From Metallyticus violacea (taxonomy: Eukaryota > Arthropoda > Insecta > Mantodea > Metallyticidae), in the NCBI GenBank assembly GCA_030762175.1, contig CM060842.1, positions 69,267,501-69,331,500 of the forward strand: a DNA stretch of 64,000 nucleotides, read 5' to 3'. The notes beneath the pieces are model-generated. The model saw nothing but the letters and a program-made list of their open reading frames with translations. It did not search any database and was not told the DNA's origin. The position numbers were made by a program, and so were the translations under genes. Shown here piece after piece: positions 23,601 through 36,400 of the stretch. How positions within the stretch are numbered: the first letter of the stretch is position 1; each line of letters opens with the position of its first letter.

Positions 23601-24859
23601 AAGCCACAGTGGCAATAATACGCACATCTGAATATTGAGATCTAAGTTTTCTAGATTTTTTTTTTATTTGACTGTGGCGTTGAATGTAATTTAATGAAGC
23701 TCACACATCCTATCTCATTACATTAGTTAATGTAGCTTATTTAGCACATAAAATCTCTTATGTAAAGGGTCATTGAGAAGTCTCTCTACACTCTATTGTG
23801 TAGCCTAGATTTCACTAGGCAAGCGAATTCGGGTGGCAGCACTGACCATATAGTTACTATGTTAACTTAACCACCAAGGCAAACACACACTATCAATTCT
23901 AAACTTTAACAACGGTGAATGGATTACCCGTTAAAAATCGGTTTCCAATGAATGAATGAATGTTCGAAATGTGGGAATACCAAGTTGCTCTTATGCGGTG
24001 CACATCGCTCGAGTGCCGAGAAACTTTTCGAAGACTCGTTATTATCCAGTGTATTGACGAAAATTCAGAACATATACTATGTTCTTAGGTCTTGCAACGA
24101 GCAAATGTTCTTTACTAATCATACATGGTACACCTTTGTTACAATACTTATACATTTTCACCATGGAAATCTTTATTTGCATCCTAATTGAACATTCTAT
24201 TTTTACAGAAACCATATCGACAAACTCAGTTCATTATCAAGGCTCTTGAGAAATATAGCTAACTGAGCTTCATCAACTCTTATCAGTACTTTCTTCAAGG
24301 GCGAGAGAAAAGAGCATTAATTATTTTAAGTTTTTCATGAAGATGCTCTACATTCTCCAAAAGTTTTATAGCGCCTTGGCATCATGTTTCATAAAATCCT
24401 TATATATTTAAATGCATCTAATAAATTAGAGATTTCTCCACGGTTGTCATAATCAAACAATCTTTACAATTTTTCAATCTTCAATCAAAAATACCTTCAT
24501 ATTTTTGTCAATTAGTTCAGCCACTCAATATGAAAGTTTCACTTTATTATCAGAAATACTACCATCTGAAGAAGCTGATGTTTTCAGTTAATTTACCTTC
24601 TGTAACCTAGCACAACTTACTACTGATTTTAATTCACTTAAATTCAAATGTAATTGTTGATCTACCTAAAAGAAGGAAGCTGCCATAATCTTTGTTGGGA
24701 TACTTATGAAAACGTTCTTTAACATTAAAAGGAAAGCATGTTTTTTTTTAAACAAAGGAAGCAGCTGACTTGATTGCCCTCCTTTACACAGAAATGTCCT
24801 GTGAAAGGAAAACAATTTAAAGATATTCTGCTTGTTAAGCTATTAGTCATCACTAATTT
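20601..24859. other. No recognised gene
   Basis: AT-rich with purine-rich runs (21670-21705). A sequence at 22210-22270 carries, on the minus strand, GGATCGATACCCG, which is box-B-like, but no matching box A was found. Open frames of 60-104 codons at 20899, 22151 (minus), 23108 and 23952 contain nothing I recognise. Confidence 0.45.
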
Positions 24860-25075
24860 TCCTCATTGGCGCTATAGCCCTGGGAAAGCCTTGTCCTAGC
24901 ACAGCGATCTCTAGCTGCGCCTTTTAGTATTGCAGGGGGCATATAGCAGAATGCCGGCACCTAGCCAATCTCCTATCACGCGGTTACCTAGATCGAAGAA
25001 CGCCACCTCTCCATCAGGTAGCTTCCCAATTGTCCTCCCCAGGTTAGGGGGACCCCGTTAGTCGACCCTACTTGA
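24860..25075 (-). mobile_element. SINE-3 copy b, diverged
   Basis: The minus strand parallels copy a at 18923-19256: GAGGACAATTGGGAAGCTACC, GGCGTTCTTCGATCTAGG, CGTGATAGGAGATTGG, GGTGCCGGCATTCTG, ATGCCCCCTGCAATACT, GGACAAGGCTTTCCCAGGGC and TAGCGCCAATGAGG follow in the same order. The tRNA-like head is not preserved. A short inverted pair (ATGTACAATAAGC near 25081 and CTATTGTACAT near 25168) lies beyond its 5' side. Confidence 0.8.
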
Positions 25076-25308
25076 GGAATATGTACAATAAGCTAGCAAA
25101 AAACCCTTTCCTCTCAAGTTTAAATAATGGGAGGGAACTATGGCGAAGAGGGGTAGCTCCTGACACAGCCTATTGTACATGTTTGTGAAACTTTTATTGA
25201 TGTCACGTGCCTTCTTGATAATTGTATTGAAAGCGTTTCCTTCACTATAAATTACTGGGAGTTGAAATTAATTATCTTAATTTACCGAACGTTAGAATTC
25301 ATTGCAGA

Positions 25309-25359
25309 TGATGAGTATGGTTTAAGGGACGCACAACATCTAAGGTCATTAGCGCCCAC
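25309..25359 (-). mobile_element. 51-bp retro-inserted I-type 3' tail with 10-bp target-site duplication
   Basis: Read on the minus strand, the insert is only the last 51 bases of an I-type element: GTGGGCGCTAATGACC, TTAGATGTTGTGCG, TCCCTTAAACC, ending in TACTCATCA. It is flanked by exact TCATTGCAGA copies (25299-25308 and 25360-25369). It matches the order and spacing of the 3' end of the LINE at 45484-45535 but differs in sequence, so its source was another subfamily. It is an extreme 5' truncation and shows how little sequence is needed for a product of target-primed reverse transcription. Confidence 0.85.
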
Positions 25360-25578
25360 TCATTGCAGAGGGTTAGTGGTATTAATAGTAGTATTTCTCT
25401 TTCTATAATAAAGGTTCTCGGCCTAATGACGAAGGAACTAATTTTTATCTTGAACATAATGTTCGTTTAGCTTCTATACTTTTATTTCAGTAATGTTTCT
25501 ACGCCATCTGGTTTTACAGAAGATCTACTCTTCAATAGTTGCCTTATTTTGATGAAAACTCTGACCAACAAGGAATAA

Positions 25579-25893
25579 GTCGGTCCTGGTGGTGTAGTGG
25601 TTACCATACTTGCCTTCTAAACCCAAGATCGCGGGTTCGAACCCGGCCAGGACCGATGGATTTTTTCGGGGCGTAAAAATCCTAAGTATGGCTTCCTTCG
25701 GAAGGGAAGAGAAGTAAAGCCGTGGGTCCCGTGTCGTACATTTACGGCACGAAAAAGAACCTCAAGCCTGAAAGAGAGGCATCTGAGCAAAATTTGTCGG
25801 CCGTTTCACGCCCTGAGTTGAATGAACGTTGATGACCTGAGATGTTAAAGAGCGTCCATAAATAAATCACTAAAATAAAAAACAAAAAACAAA
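25579..25893 (+). mobile_element. SINE-1 copy e, near-consensus, 12-bp target-site duplication
   Basis: The best-preserved head in the window. GTCGGTCCTGGTGGTGTAGTGG gives box A, and the CTTCTAA loop region would present a TCT anticodon, which fits an Arg-TCT tRNA parent. Box B is GGGTTCGAACCCGGCC, and GGTCCTGG pairs with CCAGGACC as an acceptor stem. The body includes a small GAGAAG insertion near 25705. The tail is slightly mutated (GTTGATGACCTGAGATGTTA). It is flanked by AACAAGGAATAA at 25567-25578 and 25894-25905. Transcription would be by RNA polymerase III from the internal boxes. Confidence 0.97.
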
Positions 25894-25905
25894 AACAAGG
25901 AATAA

Positions 25906-27730
25906 CCTAAGCTTTGGAAATGCATGCAAAGGGAACCAACTTTGGGGAGTACGGTTCATGCTCCTACAATTCAAATCTCTTCATTTTCTCGTCTGTAAAA
26001 CATTTTTGTGAGCAGATTTTTTTTTCTTTTAAAAACTGAATCTTTTCTAACAATATTTTTTTTTAAATTCGTTTTATAGCATTACAATAGTACTCTCCGG
26101 TATTTGGTTTTACCCTTTTAAAGATAATCAATTAACATAATTTCTTTAGCGTTCCAAAAGACTGGTTCAGTAACTTTACCTGCAGAACGAACCTATTTGT
26201 CTTTAGCGCTGAACAATCTGCTTCTTCCACTGTTTTGACTGCTCCTTCAATTGGACAATGATTAAGATTTTGGTGTGTGATTGTACACCCAGAATCAGTT
26301 CTGTTGCTATCTAAATACTCTAAACTCTTGCTCAAAAAGTGTACATATAAAAATATAACGTACACGTTCCTTTGAAATGCATGTAGCCTCAGCAATTTCA
26401 CACGCTTAGTTCGTTGGACATCTACTTTCATATCATGTATTTGGTTAATTAATGCTTTGAGATGCCCTTCACGTGGGTTATCTTCAAGGCTGATAACATT
26501 CAGCAGTTCGTTGAAATTGGAGATGATTCTCCATAAAAATTTAAAAATTTTGCATGAATTTCCTTTAACTTTAAATAATTTTTTACAAACAATAACATCA
26601 CTGCACCTAATTGAATTTTATCCATTTTATGGAATATCCACAACACACCTACTTTAGAAAGCTGTATGAATTAAAATATTTGAAACAATTACTTGATATT
26701 TAAAATGAATGCTTAAAATAGATGTACCAACCTAGACAAGTATCTTTCCACCTACGATCGAGGTCGAGTTATTTTCAGACTGCCCTCACGACTTCCTTAT
26801 TGTTATCAATTCTCATTATTCATCTTTTCCGCAGCTGCCCATTATATATGTATGTAAGATACAGTAGATTGAGGCGGGATACATCGTATATCAGTGGAGT
26901 TTGACAGGTGGTATAGTTGGTTTGAGTGATTAGACATCTGTTGTTCATAAATTGATACTTCCGTTCTACGGCTGAAAAATTTATTTCTGTACACAGTGCA
27001 GCGATGGTAAGGACTGGCCCAGCAGGAATTTTTTAAAACTCCATACTCACTTAAATACTCTATACTTGCTCTTTTGGTCAGTACTGCATGCTGAAAATGA
27101 TTAGCGAGTATTTTCATTCTATATTTTATGCTCCTAATAAACGTTTTGTGTTGTCTATTCAAATTTATTGGTACATTGGCACATTTTCACATATCTTTTT
27201 TCTAAAGGCGATGCAATATCATTCGGATTTCAAATTGGCTCTTAAAAATGTCTTAATGGTCTAATCTACTTTCGTACAACTGTTTTTATTTTTTATATTG
27301 GCTTTATGCATATTTTAAACTTTATATTCTCTATTGTAAAGCACATAAAATCTCAATGAAAATGCCAAGTAACCTACATTTCATCGAATGAATTTAAATG
27401 CAGACGCGAGCCTTTTCCTGTGGAAGTGTCGTGAAAAATTAAAACCGTCCTCTTATTAGAATTTTGATAAAGATCCTCCCCCATTACAAATTTGCAGTAT
27501 AGTTATCAACATTTTATTGTTTTGAAACTTAAAAATACACACATTTTAAGCTGAAAAGATTTAACTGGATTGCATTATTATTTTATGCTTGTGTTTATGT
27601 TACTAACCACTCTTTATTATACCAAAATTATTGTAACTTTGTTCAAATGTTAGTACCTATAGCTTAAGATATAATGTTAGTACGTTGAAGAAAATTTAAT
27701 TATGGTGGTATAAATATTAAAGAAAATACA
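25906..27730. other. No recognised feature
   Basis: AT-rich. The minus-strand frames at 26132-26431 and 26842-27162 (99 and 106 codons) show no domain I recognise. Confidence 0.45.
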
Positions 27731-27760
27731 CTGGTCAAAAAAATAAAGTTAAAGTTGACA
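27731..27760 (+). repeat. Possible Tc1-type terminal inverted repeat
   Basis: TACACTGGTCAAAAAAATAAAG begins with TA and CACTGGTCAAAAAAAT, the look of many Tc1-like ends. The partner end was not found within a few kilobases, so this may be a lone end or chance. Confidence 0.3.
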
Positions 27761-28014
27761 GTATAATTTAACAAGTCATCGAAATCGGGTTTACTTCACC
27801 TTATAGTACATTTTCTCGGCACTGGATGGCGTGATTTTTATACAGTTCTAATTGTAAACGAGTGTCGTGAAATCTTCAAGTCTTTTGTTTAACAATAATC
27901 CTGTTTGCGGGTATTTTAGCAACCATTTGAAGTTACTAAAAAAGATAACATAACATAACTTTATCAGGTTGCTAACGTTGCCTATTAAGTTAAATCTACC
28001 TGTACAGTAATAAA

Positions 28015-28050
28015 TATCTACCTGTACAGTAATAAATTACAATAACATTG
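28015..28050. repeat. Two-copy 21-bp direct repeat
   Basis: ATCTACCTGTACAGTAATAAA occurs twice in tandem (from about 28004 and 28017-28036). It is a small replication-slippage duplication. Confidence 0.6.
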
Positions 28051-28266
28051 TACCAATTTATGATTAATGTATAAAAATGAAACCAAATTGAAAATATGAA
28101 ATAAAAATGATTCTCACGAAAATGAAAAAAATATATCCATCCTTGTTAGGATTTCCCACTTGAAATGCACGTCCTTTTACATCTCAAAACATAGGAGTGT
28201 CTATTAAAGTCTTGAGACATTCTTCTAAACCTTTACAAAAGTATGTATATATATAATTTATAATTT

Positions 28267-28270
<4 letters not shown>

Positions 28271-28301
<31 letters not shown>
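28271..28301. repeat. TA dinucleotide microsatellite
   Basis: Uninterrupted alternating TA, flanked by further AT-rich sequence. Confidence 0.95.
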
Positions 28302-28304
<3 letters not shown>

Positions 28305-31300
28305 TTCATTCTCATCACGTGACCAAGAGCCAAGCTCGAAATATCCGTATGGTTTTAATGTTCAATTTTACGGTTTTTAGTGTGAAATTTTATTTGAACT
28401 ATTTTATATTGCACTCTGAGTGTTTTTTATGAATTTTTATGCTTTTTAGAAGTTTTTATTACTCCATCAATAGTGTGTATATATATAGAAAATTAGTGAA
28501 CGGAACATTTGCCCTCTATATAAAGGGATCTTAAACAATCAACTTCAATTGAGGAATCCGCTCCAAAGGTTTCACATTTATGCTAAGGCTTAAGTTTCGA
28601 ACGGTTTGAATGCCACTTAACTGTTTCTTTTACCTGCACTTCACATTTCACTCAAACGCCTATCAGCAGAAAGAAATGAATTACGATGTGAGTGGTATTG
28701 TTAGGTAATCTTTCTCTGTAGATCTCTACAGGGCAACTCTTGCTTCCACGTAAATCAGGTGCATGTCGACAATTCCAGAAAAACTGTAATTATTCTCCAC
28801 TTTTTTCAATTCATAATTTATTTGACGAGTTATTTTTTCTTTGATCTGGTTACAAAACAAACTGCTTTTTACTGAAATGATTGGCAGATAATCGTATCTG
28901 GCAACGTCAAGAAAAAAAGTAGAATCGCGACTTTGTTTACAATTGAATTGCTGTTCGTACACCAATGCAGTGGCGTGCAATCCTGAAAAGTTGCATTTTA
29001 TTTTAACGTTAAATTGTGAAAAGCTGTACTTTTGTTATTATTTAACGAGTTTTTCCCCCATTATTAAGAAGACATGAAGGCATTTAAGTGCAAATTTTAA
29101 CATTGTTTAGCTTTAGTGTAAAATTCTGGGTACCTAATTGCAATTACATCAGTAGCCCATAAGTTCAACAATTCACGTCTGTCACTGATTCAAATTACTT
29201 CTCTGAATACACACAGTGCACATCCGTTGTTCATCAAAACGCGGATACAACAATAATTTTATTAGAATTCTAACTAATATTTCTAAGTTTGACTGTAATT
29301 TCTGGTTGGAAAACAATATGGCATTATATTTCTCTGGAAATATTTCCTTTTCCTGACTGGGGATGTAGATATGTCGAAGTAACCTTTGCACTTCATTATA
29401 TTACAGACTAGTCTTTCAAATGATACCCTGAGGCAGTGCATGAGCTGAAAATACGGGATAACGCTCTTGCAGATATAAACGTTCTAAGTCTTTGGTCAAA
29501 TAAACTTATGGTTGAATGAAGAAAGACTGAAAAGCTAATTTATTTCGACATTAAATGAAACTGAAAGGCATAGCTTCTGTTTCCAGAAGGATATATAGCT
29601 GTCTCAGTGTGTCTGAACCTGCTTGGTTTCATTCGATGTGTAAGAAAAGCGTGTACAGCATGCTTGCCTTTTGTGGTATAAGTTAATAAACCCAAAATGG
29701 GAAAATCTAATTCAGCTGTTCGTTAAATAAAAACATTCCCTCGGGATACACATTCTTTAGGTTGAAAAATGAGCGGCAGGAATTCGTGACGTGTATGTGT
29801 GTGAGACAGGAACAGACAGACAAAGGCAAAGAGAGGTAGAAAAAGAGATAGGGACAGAGATAAAGCGCTGGGCTACTGCTCTCCATGGTCATTTCACCTC
29901 TAAATTTAATTTCTCGCCATTCTTGCTGGGGGTGAAATGATAATAAATAAAATAAACAACACTGCTTCTAATGTTACACTTAAAGAGGGTATTGCTTTGT
30001 GCTCAAATTCTACCCTCGTCTGGAATGAACAATGTTTGGTATGCTGCAAACCAAATGACCACAGTACCGTTGAAATGGTAGTTATGGAACAATCCTTACG
30101 AGATATCAGCATAAGCCTGATGAAAGTTAGAGTACAGGACATCAGAGGGAGGGAGTTAAGAGTTTGTGACTACATGCCAGACAACTGCTGTTGCTTAACA
30201 TCGGAGCGCTAGGCTGAGTTCAAGGTCAGGTACACTGTATGGTGGTATTAAGAGAACTTCACGTCCATGGCAGACAATGCTCCATCACTCATTATTAAGA
30301 AAGACAAAATACGACGATGGTTAATTTCAAAGTGATGAAATGTGAATTTCTTATCTATTTGTTTTCACTTTTTAAGTGGTTTATTTTAAACTACATTTAA
30401 AATGATTCCATGAAGCTGAAGGCGCAAGTAAATCTATTTTATCAAGATTCCCATTAAAAATAAACCTCCAATAAGCTACTTCGTTTGTTTTTTCGGAAGG
30501 TTTATTAAGATAGCCGAAGCACATAATTAACATCCTTGCCTTTTTAAAGGTTGTTTTGTTCTTATTTGAATACATTACACTTAAGTTTTGAAAATTATTT
30601 TATCCATAAAATTCTAATTTTCGTCCACTGCTATCTGATAAGCCTCAAACTTACTGTTTCTTGCTACTACGCCTTTTGTATTTACCTTCCGATAACATCC
30701 GCTTGAATGTTTTCTTTTTACTGTTACAGAATTCTTTTTAATTTGTTTACCATTTTTCGTTGTATTCTATTCTACACTTACTATACAGTGTATGTAAGGC
30801 AAAGACCTATGCTCTTCCTAGCCCCTTCACAATCGGGGGGATCTTGAGCTACATTCCGTTCTTTCTAAGTCCAAGGTTTTGAACCAGTTCAGTTATGACA
30901 ATTTTTTTTAGTTCTCGTGAATCTGAGTTAATAATTATCCCCAGTGGCTTAAGACCTGGTGAAAAAGAAACAGGCAGGAGCCCGAAATGAAACCCTGCCA
31001 GTCATAAGAATAAATGCACCTATAAATATTAAACAGATTATTTGGAACGAAATGCGAGAGAATGAAATGAAGAGGAAGGGAAATAAAAGAATTTAAATGT
31101 GGAAAAAAATTAGAATAACCTTGAAAAAAACCAGAAAAATTTCATATTTGTTCACCAAAGTGCCACACTGACACTATGGGGTCAAACTCTGGTCCGTAAC
31201 TATGTTTTAGTCTACTGATCTATCGGAACAGCCAAAAATTTACATATGAGCTGGTGTTTGGTATCCTGTCGAAAAAAAAAAAGCTAATAAATTTATTTTC

Positions 31301-31703
31301 AAAACCTTTTCTCTTGCCAGATTTTCATCAGTGTTTGCTACGTTCCACTTTATACAATTATATTTATTAACTTTCCCATTACATATCATGCAGGAGGCAG
31401 TCCAACAAGTTACATTTAAAAAACGCGCGCTTGTTTCAAGAATCGCCAGAGAAAATCTCTTGAAAAGATTTCTAAGGGAAAGACAGTTATTTGAAGCTAC
31501 GGAACGTTAATATTTTAAGTGGGGGAATTTTACTTTACACTGCCGTGAAAAGTGTTATTTCACAAAAAGTCGTTAACATGATGAATTATTGTGCTCAAAT
31601 TGAGCGATCTCGTTTTTTACAACGTACTAATGCAGTAAGTGTCTCCTAAATAACAGTGTTTTAGTCATTAGAAGTTATTCCGTTTGCTGAACCTGGTATG
31701 CCC
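28302..31703. other. No recognised feature
   Basis: AT-rich with a purine-rich stretch at 29805-29875. Overlapping frames on both strands at 29906-30212 (78 and 91 codons) have no recognised domain. No transposon ends seen. Confidence 0.45.
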
Positions 31704-31715
31704 AAGGCCACATTG

Positions 31716-32010
31716 TCGGTCCTGGGGGTGTATGGGTTACCATATTTGCCTCCTAAACTCAGATCGCATGTTCGAACCCGGCCAGGATCGATGGATTTTT
31801 TCGGGCGTAAAAATCCTAAGTATGGCTTCCTTTGGAAGGGAAGTAAAGCCGTGGGTTCCGTGTCATACATTTACGGCACGAAAAAGAACCTCAAGCCTGA
31901 AATAGAGGCCTCTGAGCAAAATTTATCGGCCGTTTCACGCCTTGAATAGAATGGGACGCTGATGACCTGAGATGTTAAAGAGCGTAAATAACTCAATCAA
32001 AAAAAAAATC
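31716..32010 (+). mobile_element. SINE-1 copy f with 12-bp target-site duplication
   Basis: Head TCGGTCCTGGGGGTGTATGGG, box B TGTTCGAACCCGGCC, full body and tail (GGGACGCTGATGACCTGAGA, then TGTTAAAGAGCG, lacking the final TCC) with an A-run. Flanks AAGGCCACATTG (31704-31715) and AAGACCGCATTG (32011-32022) are a duplication with two mismatches. Open frames inside it are by-products. Confidence 0.95.
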
Positions 32011-32022
32011 AAGACCGCATTG

Positions 32023-32623
32023 AAGAGCGCTAGTATCTTGCGGAATGAATCATGCAATAAATTCCCTTCGGGTCTCCACGTAACACCAATTGGTGAAATT
32101 CATATAATTTCCACATAAAGATTATTTTTGGGTTGCATTTCAATATCCAAATAATTTTCAGTTAACATATTTTAAAAAAAACTCTCAAGTAATCAATATA
32201 CATATATTGATATTTAAAAACTTGTCGAAACAGTTATTTTCCATAGTTGTAAAAGACTAACTACATTCCCCCAATACGGGGGTAAAAATGTCGGCCGAAG
32301 TAGCCCTATTACTGTCAATATCAAATACGAAACTTTGCATAATATTATATTCACAAGACGACATTATTTGTTATTAGTAAATATTTCCATGATTTTTTAA
32401 GAATCTTAACTTGTTTATAAAAGTTTCTCATATGTAAACAAAATATAAAATATGTATTATAAACTTCTTCACAGGTAGATACAAATCTTTATAAAATACA
32501 CTATTCAAATTATTGAACACCATAAAACAGGTCGACCTAGATGGAACACCGCATATTTTAGTGAAAAGCACACATTCTTCCTTGGCAATAGTTATACATG
32601 GGTATGCCTGTCTTGTCTTAACC
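32023..32623. other. No recognised feature
   Basis: AT-rich, with a small CCCCCAATACGGGGG hairpin near 32268. Confidence 0.5.
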
Positions 32624-33600
32624 TCACTTGCAAATGAATCAAAACATAACATCCTGCTCACACCATTCATTGAAACACACTTCATCTCACTCCAAACGCC
32701 GCTTCATACGTTCTTCCGGGTTTTTCCTTTCATTGTTAACCTTCACCGTCACAGAGGAGGGTAGATTAGGAAAAATTGCGCAAGAAAATGTCCTCCCTAT
32801 CCAAACATTTTGGTGCGAAATGTTTCATATAAACACTACAGTTTCATCATTAACTTGAAAATTTGCATGGTATGCACAGTTTCTCCATTTCTCTTTTAAC
32901 TACTACTATTTAGGAAGTGTAAATGTGATATTATGCGGCGCATTGCCACAATTAGACATACAAGAACAACCCATGGTATACTAAACACATTTTATTGCAC
33001 AAATGCCTGGTGTAATTCACTAAATCAATATATCTGAATAAAAAAAATAAAGAACTAACACACTACGGTTTATTTATTTCTCACTACAAACTGTTGTAAT
33101 AAACAGGTAACTGAAACACTGTGGTTTCTAACTTTGCAAATGAGCTTCGAAACATATTACATCATGCATACCATTTATTTATCAGAACTCTCATCTCAAC
33201 CCAAAACCCACTTCATGCGTTCTTTCGGATCTTTACTTTCATTGCTAACCCACACCGTCACATATGATGGTAAATTAAAAAAAAATTAAGAAAAATTGCA
33301 GAGAGAATTTAGGTATGAAATGTTTAATACAGTACAGTTTCATAATTAACTTAAAACTTTGGTGGATGAATACTATTTATCCATCACTCCTTTAATTACT
33401 CTTATTTAGGAAATGTAAATATGGTTTTATGCGGTGCACTGCTATAATTAAGACATACAAGAGCAACCCATGTTGTACTAACACTTTATATTAAACTAGC
33501 TCCTGGTGTAATATCACTAAATCAATATTAACTTAACAAAAAGCAAAAGAAGTAACACAACTGTAGATTTACTTCAACCACTGTAACGCACCATGCTTTC
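32624..33600. repeat. Diverged tandem duplication, two units of about 0.5 kb
   Basis: 32624-33105 and 33131-33600 are homologous along their length at an offset of about 507 bases. Paired landmarks: TTGCAAATGA (32628/33135), CACTTCAT...CGTTCTT (32678/33208), ACCGTCACA (32746/33255), TTTAGGAA-TGTAAAT (about 32909/33405), GACATACAAGA-CAACCCATG (32957/33453) and TGGTGTAAT (33008/33503). The units are clearly diverged and contain several indels. Neither encodes a shared open frame, so this is a duplicated non-coding block, perhaps two units of a longer satellite or an unknown element. Confidence 0.88.
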
Positions 33601-35260
33601 TACCATTTTGTCTACTATCGATGCACTGGGTTCTGGTAAATCGTCTGTCTTGGTTTATATATCACTTAAGTATCGATTGTTCACGATAAGCGATGAGGTA
33701 TTGCACTGAGTTCTTCTGAAGAATCGATAACAGTTGAAATTAAATATTTGATAAAATATTGGCAGTTGAGACAAAAGCAAATCCTTAAATATGTCGTGAA
33801 CAATACCGTACAATGAGGTAATTCTGGAATTTATTACTAAACTAAAAAAATATTTATTGGTTCCTTAATTTGATTAAGAAGTAAATTGCACACCTTGTGT
33901 TATAAATTCCGCTTAGTTTTCTATCTCGTCACAAGCTCCAGAGCTTCAGGGACACCCGCATGCTGCATTATGCACCAACTTTTTCCCTCTCCTACCCGAC
34001 ATATTGAAAGCCAGCTAGAATGGAAGGGGGTACTCTCTCTCCCCCTCTTGTGGCTGAATAGGTGAGGGTGGCTTTATCATCGCGCGTAGTTCACTTTCAG
34101 CGTACTTGAATGCCCCACTTTTAATAAAAAAAAATTACCACCGCCATGTGCAGCAGGAGGAGAGCGTTCCATAATTCGCCCTCTATTGTCTCCATGCAGT
34201 CATTATATAGCGGATTGTGCAGCCAGATTATATTTACATACATTGCAAACACTTGTTTTTATTTCTATTTTGTCTCATTTCATTGGACACATCTATAGCC
34301 CATTATTAGACAATTCTGCTAACACCGGTTCGTGCTGTTAAGTTTGAATGGTTTTCTGTTCGGGAACTAGTATTAATTTATTTATTTATTCTTTTGCACT
34401 ATTCTAGTTATCTGACCTCTTTAAGCTATTTTTCTATTTGTTTAGAACTCATAAATGCTAAACAACAAACACAGAAGGTACTTAAGAGTAAATTTAATAC
34501 AATTTACATATTAACCAGTTTTCTAAGTTGCAATATGTGAAACATAGTGAAAGTATTTTTAAAAATTTATCATATTTACAGAGTGAATCACCTAAAAGTG
34601 TCACTGCGAATATTTCGTAAATGAAAGTGCTATATGTACTCTTTTTGCCAAAATGAAGTCTGGCCGCATTGATGTCAAGAATTATTCGAATGTCTATTTT
34701 CAAATAAAACAATATTAATAGACTTCAATAAAATACTATTAGATCAAATTAGAATTTCATTTGATTCTAAGCCAAGTAGTTTACAATTGTACGTTAGTAG
34801 TTTGAAAATGGTGCTCCTCAGTGGCAATACATTGTCCCAATCTGCATATTTTATTTAACTTTTCTTACTTAAGAACACTGTGGTTAGGAACACGATTCTT
34901 GTCGCCGAGAGATAATTTTAACAGCTTTCACATATGTATCGTACACTTATGCAGTGACATAACTAACGAGGAAAATTGGCACACAATTCACACAAGTAAT
35001 GCAGATACGCACAATTACTATCTGTCAAAGTCTCCCTCCTCAAACTAATAAGTTGCTGCGTTATCATGCATTATAGTCCTCAGTATGCTACCGTTCCCTG
35101 CCGGCCCTTGACTGAAATAACCTAACTGTATATCATAAAACTTCGGAGAATTCTCGCTTATCGAATGGATTTGTTTCCATTGACGGGTCGCTTTGTTAGC
35201 CTATTGTTCCTCACAGCCTTACCCGAGGCTCAATGATCGAAATTAGATACTTAACGTTAC
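33601..35260. other. No recognised feature
   Basis: Mostly AT-rich. 33920-34230 is GC-richer with C/T runs, but no gene or repeat is recognised. Confidence 0.45.
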
Positions 35261-35269
35261 CTACGCCCG

Positions 35270-35400
35270 CAATTGCTCGCAAGATGTGATTTCTGTTGCA
35301 CACTCATTCAGATCGGGGAATGCAGAAAATGTATCTGCGACTAATGGATTGGCAGTCAGACAAGCATACCACAAGACCACATAGTAATGGATGTTACGGT
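35270..35400 (-). mobile_element. Possible tRNA-derived SINE head
   Basis: On the minus strand ATGTGGTCTTGTGGTATGCTTG looks like a box A, and CTGCCAATCCATTAGTCGCAGA lies where an anticodon arm and the box B lead-in would be. The box B itself is badly degraded. Tentative. Confidence 0.3.
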
Positions 35401-36400
35401 TATCGCGCAGTTCATGCGAAAAATCTAAATGAATTGAACCTGTCCAGGGTATTAATTTCATTTCCCAATCAAAATGGAGTAGAAAACCTAATTCGTTCCA
35501 ACCTGCACAGCTAATAATAATGTGGTAAAGTGGGGCTGAGGTATTGCTTTTGGTTTTCTATTTGAATGCATTTTTTGCTTTTTTTCTGCGGTTATGGAAA
35601 GGCGGAATAATTTTATGAAGTCCTCTAAATTGTGGTTCATATTTGAATTACTCTCAGTACTTCACCGACTGTTAACGTTGTTTTAATAATTCTATCTTAG
35701 CTATAAAATATCAATGGTATAAATATTTTATCTATTGTAAAATTGCACATTCGTCATTTAAATACTCCTACTCTACAGACATTGTAGTAAATTACAGCTT
35801 CTAATGTTCCCCCGGAGGTTTCGATTGGAGGCCTCTGGAAAGAAGTGCAAAATCCAATGCCACAGTGGATTAGACATTAATGTTTTGCACGCTGGCGAGC
35901 TTCGCTGTCCAATACAACTATGGGCTAACAGAGGTTTTTAATTTTCTACACAACTTTGACTTACAGGCGCTATATGTCTACGCTCTAAAATCCAATTTAA
36001 TCTCAACCGCCTTCTCTCGCGTCACACTCATTCCCCCTTTTCCTCTCTCTCTTCCTCAATTCTCTTTTGTCTGACATACGTATACAGACGTGAGAATTAG
36101 TAGCCTTGACTAAACGATTTAAAATAACGAAACGTGCGAACTTATTAGCGAGAAAAAAATCAAGAAAATTCGGAATTCGATGAAAGAACTGACAAGAGTA
36201 AGGTAGGAGCATTTAGAAAGTAGCAGAAGAAATCTGGTGAAACAGAAAAGAAAACTTTGTATTACGCATGAGAGAGAGAAAAAAATAATAAACTCAAAAA
36301 GCTTTAAGTACTTTCTGAAGTTTTTCTTGGATAATTATATCTGCAGAACCTTTAGTACATTGTAATACAGTACCATCAATATGCTTTCCCTAGCTAAACG
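35401..36400. other. No recognised feature
   Basis: Mixed AT-rich sequence with a C/T-rich stretch at 36030-36065. No domain in the short frames. Confidence 0.45.

Noticed and set aside
25579..25655. Functional tRNA gene
   Set aside because: The head looks like a tRNA, including paired acceptor ends, but the same head recurs with the same 230-base body and tail, so it is a SINE.
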